A DNA stretch of 64,000 nucleotides, from positions 50,244,758 to 50,308,757 of the forward strand of contig OX485805.1 in assembly GCA_950295325.1 (NCBI GenBank), in the 5' to 3' direction. This DNA is from Polytrichum commune (taxonomy: Eukaryota; Streptophyta; Polytrichopsida; Polytrichales; Polytrichaceae). A model generated the notes under the pieces. The model saw only the letters and a list, made by a program, of their open reading frames with translations. It was not told the origin of the DNA and made no database searches. This document shows positions 55,797 through 64,000 of this stretch, one piece after another. The first letter of the stretch is position 1; every line of letters starts with the position of its first letter. The position numbers and the translations under genes were made by a program.

Positions 55797-56276
55797 TACT
55801 TTCTTACGCTCAAATAAAGAGGTGCTGGAATCATTAGCTGGGAACATACACAGTCAACCGCACCGAGAGAATATGTTGCAGGAGTTGCAAGAGTTGGGAA
55901 CTTTGATGTCAAACACATTGCGTATTGGTCACATGCTTAGCATGCGTGCTCTCCTAGCCAAGGCCACAGCCCATGCCAGGTCTTCAGGACCAATACTCCT
56001 CTTTTATATTCCTGGTAAACCAAATCTCCTGCGGTTGTAAGCTGTTGCTAGTCGAGAAGCTGATGTAGCTCCTGCTGATTGGCTTCATTCAGGGTTTGGC
56101 GAAATTTGAGAAGTTTGATCGTGATTTTAACTCATGATCAAATGACAGAGTGGCGGAGCCTCTCTGCAGCCATAGATAGGTATACGGACGGCTGGCTGAC
56201 AGCAGGTAAAGTGTGTCTCATCTTTCATTCTGTTAGTATTATGTATTGTAATAGGGAGACCTAGTACAAGCGTCAG

Positions 56277-56428
56277 TACTGTAGAGGGTGCTCTATTTCA
56301 TCTTTACAAGTTATCATGAAATGTAGTTCCATGTGGGATGTAACTTGGTTCAACCAATGCATGAATCACACATGGCAATCTTGAGGAGGAAACAATTGTC
56401 TTCTATCAGAATAGAGCCTTCTACAGTA
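56277..56428. mobile_element. Small MITE, relative of the NTRC intron 7 element
   Basis: Its ends are TACTGTAGAGGGTGCTCT and the inverse of TACTGTAGAAGGCTCTATT. The 152-bp length and interior resemble 16700-16854. Confidence 0.7.
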
Positions 56429-58550
56429 ATGTCAATTTCTATTGTTACTTTACTCCCTGCAAAGCCTTGGCTTTTTGTGCCTCTAAAGTTTTCTGGCTAG
56501 CACTGCTTTGGATGTCAATCATTGCAGGTGTTGACATGATTCTAACAAGAAGATTGTGGGGTTGTTGTGGCTGGTTTAAGGTAGGGAGTTGTTGGATGAA
56601 TGCGAATGAATAATTCGAAGGTTGAACAAACAAGGAAGTGGTATTGGTTCATCCAAGACCACCGATTGTGACCCTATACTCACAACAATTACTTTTGTCA
56701 ACCATCACAACATTCTAATCACATCAGGAACCCTGGTGCCAAGCCTTGTGAAATGTTTGCTTTTCCGCCTTGACAAATACTTCCATCACCTTAACAATAA
56801 GTTCTCATACCTACACCTAATCTGAGATGTTCTTGTTTGGTTAATGCTCGTGAGTCTATGCACTTTTTATCAGTTTGTAAGGTTCTCAAAAACTTGAAGG
56901 TGGACTGTTCCATTCCCACCCTATCATGAAGTTTTGAAATCGGCACGGATGGGATTTACATGTAATACTCTTGTTAGCCTTTTATGTGTGAGCTTTTGGA
57001 ATCAACATGATATTATGGGTTTTTTAATCTTCTACAGTATATAGCTCTCGGGAGGTTGGCAAGTTGCAGTGTTTCCAATGGGTCAAGGAGCGAGTGGAAA
57101 GACTCCCTTAAAATTATGCGTGATTGGAGATGGAATAGATGAATGTGAAGTTGCTCATGTGTTAACCTAGCCCTTTGTGAACATAAATATTGGACCTCAT
57201 GCCATCCATCGGTTGCCAACTATGTCAATGGATATCTTGGATCACTACATTAAAGTTATCTATGATCCTGTAGATAAATATTCAGACTATGTCCATAGTG
57301 CAACTATGATTTTTTTAGCTTGCTGGGACCAAATGTTTTGTTGAGGCTGATGCCTTTGCTCTAATTAGGTGTATTTGGGTTGATTTGCAGGTCTTGTATC
57401 CTATCTTTATTTCACAGTTGGCAACCTATGTACACAAAGATAAGACGCCTCGTGTACATTCTCATTGTATCTGAAATTCAGAAGGCTAATGAAAGATTAT
57501 TGCAATAACAGGGTTTGCCAGATAGCATTGTGTGGGCAAGATTTCAATACCAAGAACAAATGTGAAACAATTCCATATTGTTTTGTAGTTGTTTTGATGA
57601 TTCTTTTGGTGTAAGCATCAATACCTATTACCCAAACAAACTCTCTGCTTTGCCAACTTCCTTGCGGACTTCTTTTCCCACCAGCGGTGGGCCTTTGGCC
57701 CCTAGCGGCTCGTTGCATCGGCTTTAAATTGGTATTTGCACAAGATTGTCCAACATGTGTTGATATGCAAGCATTGGCATTTAATGGAGAATGGAAAAAT
57801 GCCTTGAATTTGAGCATTTGCTTTAAGAATATGAAGATGAGTGATCATATAGTGTGGGTATTCGAGAGAAATGTAGGGTTCACTCATAGGTTTTTATTGG
57901 GTTGTTTCACGGAAAAAATGTTAAGCAAACAACTCGTGTATGTCACAATTATACATTCAAGTTCCTTTGTGATTGGTGCAATTGCAAGAGGGTGTGGTCC
58001 GGCAAAGCGGTCGGTTGAGACCGGAGATTTTGTAAGAATATTACGTGGAGGAATGGAAGGAGAACTCGTGTGCGCCTCTGTGGCGAAAAGCTTCATCACG
58101 ACACAATGAGGTAAATGGCATTGGCACCAATCCCTTCACCGTCACTGCGAGATCGGACGCCATCGAAAGGGTAGGCAGAGGCCTGTAAGGTTTGGCCATG
58201 CTCTCTGAAGTAATATGCGGCGTTTCCACCGAGGAGAGGGAAAAGGCCGGGGTAGTGGCCGATCAGTGGTTCGGAAGCGAGGGAGGTCGTAACATCGGTG
58301 GGGGAACGAGACAGAAAATAAAGGGTGGGAGCAGAGAGCGGGATTGATAAAACGGTCTAGGGGGAGGCAGTGATTCCAAGGTTGGACTTGCAACAACCGG
58401 CGAGGATTTTGTGAGGGACTCTCGCTTATGAATTGTTGGTAATGTAGCGTACTTCTGCAGCCAAAGGGGTGCCTCGTCCGCGAATCGACAATGTTTCCTA
58501 CCGGATACTAAGGCCGGCGGGCCGTGGAGTAGGGAGACCCATTTTCTGCA
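56429..58550. other. Unassigned spacer, GC-richer after 58.0 kb
   Basis: A 140-codon plus-strand frame at 57687-58109 and proline-rich minus-strand frames at 58041-58553 are open, but I recognise no domain in them. They could be an unplaced first exon or chance frames in GC-rich DNA. Confidence 0.3.
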
Positions 58551-59089
58551 CAAATCCGCGCGATCAACCGGCGGTAATGCACGAAAACGTCAGCTAAGTA
58601 CTCACCTCAGGATTAGTGGGTCAATTTAATCTCTTTGCTGGTTGTCGGAACACGGGATCGACAAAAACATCCGGATAAGCGTTTTTAGTGCTTACTCCGG
58701 CTGTCCGGATGATCCGAGTATCGTTCCAGGGACCCTGTGAAGTGTAAGACGGTCGCTCCTCTCCTTCCCTGCCTGAAAATCAACCTCCGGGCGGAATGGC
58801 CTTTCCGTTTCCGGATGGTTAGTTTGGAAATCCTCACTTCCGGGACTTGCCTTCCGGATGAACCACTAAACCTAAGACTTACTCCTACTCCTATCTCCTC
58901 AAATCCTACACTAGAAGAATTTCAGCAATCAACAACTATGTTTATAACTCTAAAACATGTCGTAAAGGACGAGAACTACTATATATATTTTAGTTATTAT
59001 GGACAAGTTATAACGGACATATAATTGTTGTGGACATGACATGGATACCACGTTAACTTCATCCAAAAAGGACATTCGTGATGATCCTT

Positions 59090-59700
59090 TGCCATGTGGC
59101 TCCGACGTGGTAGCCACATGTTGACTAGGTATACCTGATGGCATCCTTGTCATTATCCATGTGGCAGGGCATTCGACGATGTGGCATTCGCGTCATACCC
59201 CTCGTCAATATTACATGGACACAAATAATATGCCACATCACCTATTTAAAATACTATAATTAGTATTTTGAAAAGTGAGTTTGTGCCACATGTCATAATT
59301 TCATACGCACATGTGGCCAACCCATTCCATACAAATAATGCCACGTGTGAAAATGCGTAGTCATTCTTTAGATGGGGATATGACTTTGTTTGCCACCTGG
59401 CATACGCGTGGCGGTCATGCCGTGAACTGCGATGGCACATCTCTTTTGTGATTTGTCCATGTGGCAGTTAGTAATGTTGCCACGTATCATCAAGTGGTCC
59501 GATAAGTGCCATGTGGACTTCATTAAAGTTATAGAGTACTCATTGATGTGACACATCACATAGTTATTTGAAAACTCGACTTCAGCATCAACACATGTCA
59601 CTAAAAATATGACTACATACAAACGTTAATAGTCATTTATTTGTCGCATATATGGTGTTGTAATTGACACGTGTACACATGGTCCTATTACGTGTCACTT
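59090..59700. repeat. Cluster of GCCACATG / CCATGTGGC motifs
   Basis: About 14 copies of GCCACRTG or its inverse fall within about 600 bp, for example at 59091, 59113, 59158, 59284, 59339, 59459 and 59508. Both orientations are mixed. The arrangement resembles the subterminal transposase-binding repeats of CACTA elements. The core also overlaps the plant G-box CACGTG. Confidence 0.75.
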
Positions 59701-60092
59701 CAACGACTCAGAACATTGAATTTATGACTACATTGATTAGTAAAACGAGTCATACAGAGTCATTAATCTGGTTTGGAAGTCATATTTGACTATATCTGTA
59801 GTAGTTTTTAGGTCAGCAATGCGCAAAGAATGACTTCATTGAGTTATTGTTGTAGTCATTGCATATTGACTAACTATTGGACAAATCGTGTAAGTCATAT
59901 TGGTGTCGTTTGTGGATTTCAAAAAATGGTACATGCAAGTTTTAGGAAAGCGTGGTTCAATACATACAATAAATTCCACCTAACTCATCAAAAATGCCAT
60001 GGGAACATTGCATATTCCATTCAGTATCATCTGACAATCCTAACCCCTTCGGCGTAGTATGTTCCAAACCTATTCACTGTGCTCAAATACAC

Positions 60093-60395
60093 CTAAGCCT
60101 TCAAATGCTTCTGGCTCCATAACACGCTGCTACCTATCGCATCAACTACAACAACTTGATCCCCTCCTGGATGTGGAATCATGAGAGGGGCATCACCTTC
60201 TTCAGCATGTGTAACATCAATCTTGTAGAAGGGTTTCCGGATTGGTTTGAAATGAAATTTATCTACCCCACACACACCACTAATTGTTCCTAATGCCACT
60301 ATCTGCCGCGGACTCTTAAAATTAATCAAATTCACAACTTGGCCAATAGTAAACTGCCCCAACCCAACATCCACAACATGCAACAACTTCAGCAT
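60093..60395 (-). CDS. Transposon protein fragment, Tnp1/En/Spm-like C-terminus
   Basis: This 100-codon minus-strand frame reads VALGTISGVCGVDKFHFK, then GDAPLMIPHPGG and a closing VDAIGSSVLW. The order of conserved segments (TI.GV...K.HF, DAPLM.P, DA.GS.V.W) is that of the plant domain annotated as transposase Tnp1/En/Spm-like, found in CACTA-related and other plant proteins. The expected N-terminal part is not visible upstream. It is probably a fragment carried by the surrounding 1.5-kb insert. Confidence 0.6.
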   Translation of the reverse strand: MLKLLHVVDVGLGQFTIGQVVNLINFKSPRQIVALGTISGVCGVDKFHFKPIRKPFYKIDVTHAEEGDAPLMIPHPGGDQVVVVDAIGSSVLWSQKHLKA

Positions 60396-60631
60396 ATATT
60401 AATCACATAGCGTAAACCCATGGTATCTCCTCAAATCCTATAGCTTTATCCTCTAGTCCTAACTCCAGTGGTGATGTGGTTCATCCGAGGAAAATGCTCC
60501 GCTATGGCCACGTTCCCCCTCACAACCAGTCTGGATCAGCTTCATCCGGCATGGCACGTCACGCACGGAATCCGTCACGCGTGCCCGGAACTACAACGAC
60601 AGATTGATCTGGATCCGCCCAGGGTCTATAA

Positions 60632-60840
60632 ATCCGGGATAACTGGGCGATCCGTACCGCTTTCCGTACTACCCCTCCCAGATACTGTGGGACCTCATCA
60701 GAAGGTCGGATGGCGTAAGTCCAAGTACCCCTCGAGCCCCTTACCCATTCCTACCAGCGGCTATCCCACATAGAAGTTATACAGGCAAACGGAACTGCGA
60801 GGTTTCCTTCCCACTACACCTCAGAAGTGATCAACCCGAT
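60632..60840. repeat. Direct repeat pair, copy 1
   Basis: About 209 bp recurs at 60917-61125, offset by 285 bp, with roughly 93 percent identity by eye. The unit starts ATCCGGGATAACTGGGCGA. Confidence 0.9.
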
Positions 60841-60916
60841 CCGGAATCCTAACCTATCCGGTTTCTCTCCCTCTTCCGATAGACCTTTCTGGCTACAGGT
60901 GAATGGGGTCCAGTAC

Positions 60917-61125
60917 ATCCGGGATAACTGGGCGATACGTACCGCTTTCCGTACTACCCCTCCCAGATACTGTGGGACTTCATCAGAAGGTCAGATGGCG
61001 TAAGGCCGAGTACCCCTCGAGCCCCTTACCCATTCCTAACAACGGCTATCCCACATAGAAGTTATACAGGCATACGGAACCGCAAGGTTTCCCTCCCACT
61101 ACACCTTAGAAGCGGTCAACCCAAC
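60917..61125. repeat. Direct repeat pair, copy 2
   Basis: This is the second copy of the 209-bp unit at 60632-60840. The 76 bp between copies is unrelated. Confidence 0.9.
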
Positions 61126-61880
61126 CCTGTAGTCGGATCCGATCCGGGCCTTTCCCTCTGATGTTGTCCTGACTTCCTAACTCTCCTATTCTCCCTGATC
61201 CTTGGACACACTCCGGACTGCTCATGCACAAACACACTAGGGCTATAGAGAATCATAGTTTTATTGAGTTAGAGAGCACAAAACAACACAAAGGGGGAAA
61301 AAACCCTCTCATCAACTTCAGGGCCTCCTAAATAGTGGTCTTTGACCCCAAACTGAAGGGGCGGCGCCGTTGGCCGCTCTACCCTACCCTAACTGAGAAT
61401 GCCCTGGAATCGACGCGTTTGCGGAAATTCCGGATCTCAGATCCTACTTTTACGCTGATACAAAATTTGAACTGCCTAGTCCTAACATGATCTCTTATTC
61501 TTGACTACCCATCTGCCTAACACTACCTAACTCCCTAAATCAAGTGGTGCGGTGCTTCTTCGGTGTTGTCCCCGCCTTGGACTGGCTGGTCGTCCTTGCT
61601 GGCCCGCTAATTCCGGATGCTCCGCCACCTGGGGTAACTGTTTTAGTCCCGTACAATTGTCATCATTCCGGCCGCTTCGGAGCTGGCAGTTATTTAACGG
61701 TATTTTTGGTACGGTTCCGGCTCAGCTAAGAGGACCGTTTTAACCATTTTATGCGTTTGGTCGGACACACCAAGAGTTATTTCCTAAAACAGCTAAGTTG
61801 TGCTAAAGTCTCTTAGCTTAATCAAAACATCCTACCTATTTCCCTACTAAAGACCGGTTTGGCCGGTAATCCGGACTTCC

Positions 61881-62564
61881 TGTATGAGCCCAAAATGAGT
61901 GCTCATATTTGTTTAATGTTTAGAATTTATTTAGAATTGCATTTGTAGTGTTATTAAAACAATCAAAAGTATAAAAATAGTGAGGCTTGGTGTGGTTTAT
62001 ATTTTAGGCCTTAAGCCTATTTTATGTGGTTAAGTAGAAGCTTAGTGACATTAGGGAGTGTTTTGGTAGGTGAGTAATGTTTGATGAAGCAAGAGGAAGG
62101 GCCTTGGATTTAAATGTTTGAATTAGAACATGCTCTTGTTGGTTTAGAGGGTGAGGATTTAGTGGATAGGATAAGGTCCTACTAAGGTAGAGGACCCAAT
62201 TCTCGACTGAATTTCGGGTTTGGATAGTAAGAATGACAAGACAAAATGTTTATAAAATTTCAGTGCTCCGCAAAGTATGAAGAAGGCCTTCCCCAAAAAA
62301 AAATTTATTTTTCAATAAGTCTGTAATTACCTATGAATTTTCAAAACAATGGCACTAGAGTGACCATCTGATACACATAGAGTGGGTGCTGTTTAGAGAA
62401 GTGGGCACCCTGAAACTAAGCGCAGGTGACTTAAGCCTAAATCTGCAAAGCTAAAAAAAATTGCGGATGGTGTCAGATTCTCCTCCCTAAAGCGACCTTG
62501 CTGATGGCGGCAAGGATTGCATTTCCGTCCATATATGAGCTGGATACCCAGCAGTGGCCCCCCC
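61881..62564. other. AT-rich spacer
   Basis: A GAGCCCAAAATGAGTGCTC palindrome opens the stretch near 61888. It loosely resembles the putative LTR start at about 42183. No gene is seen. Confidence 0.35.
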
Positions 62565-62660
62565 ACTCTCCCCACAAGGTGTTTTCCCCGCCCCCCATTC
62601 CCGCCCACTCCCCCCCACAAGGTGCTTTCCCCGCCACCCATTCCCGCCCACCCCACCAAC
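62565..62660. repeat. Tandem duplication of a C-rich unit of about 44 bp
   Basis: Two copies of a unit run head to tail, each containing CACAAGGTG, TTTCCCCGCC and CATTCCCGCCCAC. Confidence 0.85.
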
Positions 62661-62981
62661 GACTCCATCCCAACGACTCCTTCTCCGCTCGCCTTCTCTT
62701 CTCGCCACCATTTGCCTTTGTCACCTTCTTGCTGTCACCTTCTTTCTGTTTTTGTCTTCTCTTGTGCTTGAAGGATTACTTCAAGGTTGTGTTGCTCGCT
62801 GCTGCCGCTTCCACTGTGCGAGGATGCGGTGGATTAAAGGGGTGAGGAACACCTGGGGTATAGTGGCGTTGGTGGAGGCGTTGCATGGTCCACGGATCCA
62901 TTGCGCCTGCATGTGTGTTTGAGAAACTCGGAGGTGTGATGGGTGGATGCAGCAGAGGTGCCCGAATCGGTGCAGGTCGCC

Positions 62982-63002
62982 GGGGGGGGGGGGGGGGGGG
63001 GG
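62982..63002. repeat. Poly-G tract of about 21 bases
   Basis: An uninterrupted G run. Its exact length may be a sequencing artefact. Confidence 0.9.
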
Positions 63003-63115
63003 CAGAGTTCGCTGCGCGGCGCCAAAATCTGCTGATCTGGTGCGGCGTAGTAGCCAGCCTCCCCCTGTCGCCAGCCTTGTGTCCACACAATCTCCGCAGC
63101 AGCTGTTGCCCAATC

Positions 63116-64000
63116 CTAGACGCCCCCAGCCCCTGCGGCGACTGCACCGAGATTTTCCGAGCCCAGCGACCCCCTGCCAGCTGCGGGTTGAGTGGACTGC
63201 GGCGCCTGCATCAGCCGAGTTTCCTCGACCCCTTTGGGCCCGCGCTTCAGGTACGCCCCTTCTGGCTTGAGCTTCGAGGTTTTTTTTTTGTTTTCAGCCC
63301 TTGCTTTCGCTCGATCCTCTTTCTCCTTTTGCTGCTGCTCTTTCTGTGCCTTGCGCTGCTCCTTTGTGGCCTCCTTCTCCTCCTTCCTTTTCAGTGCAGC
63401 AGCCGCAGTTGCTTCTTTTTGAGCCAAAATCTCCTCTAGACCCTTGCTATAATTTTTGGATGTTAGAATGATGCTCTGTGTGAAGTCCAGCAGAGGCTGC
63501 TGTCTCTTTCGTTTTTTGGCAGGGATTAGCTCAGACAATGACAAGAACTGCAGTATGTTATTATCGTTTGATGTCTGAACCTCTGCTAAGAATTCCGGAT
63601 CTATTGCAATGTGCTGCTTTGCTCTGTCATAGTTGCTCTTTTCTGGATTTTGGACGTCAACATAGAAATGCCGATTGACATTGGCTGCTCCTATGGCTGC
63701 AGGTTCCTCGATTCTGGTTCCAATGTGCTGCACCCCTCTGCAGCCCCCTGCAAAGGCTCTATACCCGCCCTGATCGTCATCGTCATCATCATGGTCTTCA
63801 TCTTGTTCGTGGTCGCCCTGGTCACCTAAAACCAACCCTCCAACAGAATTCCTGCCACCTCCAGATTCCTCGCCACGCACACATTCCTCGCCTCCTCCAG
63901 ATTTCTCCCCCTCTGATTCATCAATCACAGAGGGGACATAGCCCTCCTGCCCCTCTTCGAATCCTCTGCTTAGCTGCATGCTTCCTAGAACTGCATGTTC
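63116..64000 (-). CDS. Charged coiled-coil protein, partial; possible transposase-type tail
   Basis: The minus-strand frame stays open to the window edge, so the 5' end is missing; the first ATG inside is at 63979. From that ATG it gives 287 codons. It starts with a Gly/Glu-rich acidic region containing a DHDDDDDDQGG run. A segment reading KKRKRQQPLLDFTQSIILTS follows, and then a Lys/Glu/Ala/Gln-rich coiled coil of about 70 residues. The DFTQSIILTSKNY part resembles the tail of CENP-B/Tigger-type transposases and domesticated relatives, but this is recognition by pattern only. The 3' end lies in GC-rich DNA, where splicing could shorten it. Confidence 0.45.
   Translation of the reverse strand, partial: EHAVLGSMQLSRGFEEGQEGYVPSVIDESEGEKSGGGEECVRGEESGGGRNSVGGLVLGDQGDHEQDEDHDDDDDDQGGYRAFAGGCRGVQHIGTRIEEPAAIGAANVNRHFYVDVQNPEKSNYDRAKQHIAIDPEFLAEVQTSNDNNILQFLSLSELIPAKKRKRQQPLLDFTQSIILTSKNYSKGLEEILAQKEATAAAALKRKEEKEATKEQRKAQKEQQQKEKEDRAKARAENKKKTSKLKPEGAYLKRGPKGVEETRLMQAPQSTQPAAGRGSLGSENLGAVAAGAGGV

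Larger units (their letters stand above)
53833..56020 (+). pseudogene. NAP1 (NCKAP1/HEM, SCAR/WAVE complex) fragment
   Basis: Plant NAP1 (NAP125/GNARLED) is a ~1,400-residue subunit of the SCAR/WAVE complex that activates ARP2/3. Exon 53833-53958 encodes MGGLEGLINILDSEGG with good AG/GT borders. Exon 54168-54505 plus 55799 to about 56010 encodes LLEQAALRLNQLSR, WYVENLLKDG, STRPIGRVAAESV, ELKAFVRICGPYGVDKL and RSNKEVLESLAGN. About 120 codons expected between the NQLSR and WYVEN parts are absent. At least two frame changes occur between 54340 and 54420. A Tigger-type element splits the second exon. Most of the N- and C-terminal exons are not found, so this is a pseudogene fragment. Confidence 0.85.
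58909..60423 (-). mobile_element. 1.5-kb insert with 17-bp flanking direct repeats
   Basis: TATCTCCTCAAATCCTA occurs at 58892-58908 and 60424-60440, directly flanking the insert. The DNA outside on both sides has the same CCGG-rich character, while the insert is AT-rich. The left end begins CACTAGAAGAA, which resembles a CACTA terminus, but the right end has no inverse of it. The insert contains a Tnp1/En/Spm-like ORF (60093-60395, minus) and about 14 GCCACATG-type motifs. The duplication is longer than CACTA elements make, so the class is unresolved. Confidence 0.65.
58551..61880. repeat. CCGG-rich repeat DNA of unknown class
   Basis: Excluding the AT-rich insert at 58909-60423, this interval has a distinct composition with many CCGGAT/ATCCGG motifs. 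On the minus strand a CTCAATAAAAC poly(A)-signal-like motif near 61265 suggests LTR-type sequence, so part of it may be an old retroelement fragment. No coding region is recognised. Confidence 0.4.

Noticed and set aside
58909-58920. A complete CACTA element starting at 58909
   Set aside because: The left end resembles a CACTA terminus, but no inverse terminus or 3-bp duplication is found on the right, so only an insert of uncertain class is reported.

Overview
The window is nuclear DNA of a land plant. The evidence is a spliced, plastid-targeted NADPH-thioredoxin reductase C (NTRC) gene, an intronless STA1/PRP6 splicing-factor gene, a plant-type pectate lyase gene, and broken pieces of NAP1 (SCAR/WAVE complex), SF3B5 and a DnaJ protein. 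GT-AG introns, wide AT-rich spacers and many small transposons also fit. I infer a seedless plant such as a bryophyte, partly from the pogo/Tigger-type transposase, but the window does not prove it.

Layout. 1-10.2 kb: AT-rich spacer with a Harbinger-type MITE and a 61-bp tandem repeat. 10.2-11.7 kb: dispersed repeats and a doubtful two-span membrane ORF set between AGCTAGCT-rich arrays. 12.18-17.75 kb: NTRC, ten exons (+), with a tandemly repeated first intron and two MITEs in other introns. 18-21.4 kb: MITEs, one with another element nested in it. 22.7-25.8 kb: STA1 (+), uninterrupted. 27.56-31.46 kb: five-exon pectate lyase-like gene (-), with a probable pectin-methylesterase-inhibitor-like helical region at its N-terminus and a pectate lyase domain that lacks two expected calcium ligands. 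32-48 kb: no intact gene seen; MITEs, fold-back elements, dispersed repeats and a fossil Ty3/gypsy cluster at 41.3-43.8 kb. 48.3-57 kb: a graveyard of host gene pieces (DnaJ/DNAJC25-like, SF3B5-like, NAP1-like) with a 1,291-bp Tigger-type element sitting exactly inside a NAP1 exon. 58.5-62 kb: CCGG-rich repeat DNA interrupted by a 1.5-kb insert with 17-bp flanking direct repeats and a Tnp1/En/Spm-like ORF. 62.4-64 kb: the C-terminal part of a charged coiled-coil protein on the minus strand, running off the window.

The three apparently working genes act in separate processes: plastid redox control (NTRC), pre-mRNA splicing (STA1) and the cell wall (pectate lyase-like). I see no operon-like link. 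The best leads are the unusual pectate lyase, the Tigger-in-NAP1 insertion inside a multi-gene fragment cluster, the 17-bp-flanked insert with its dense GCCACATG motifs, and the hairpin-ended MITE family found in and near NTRC.
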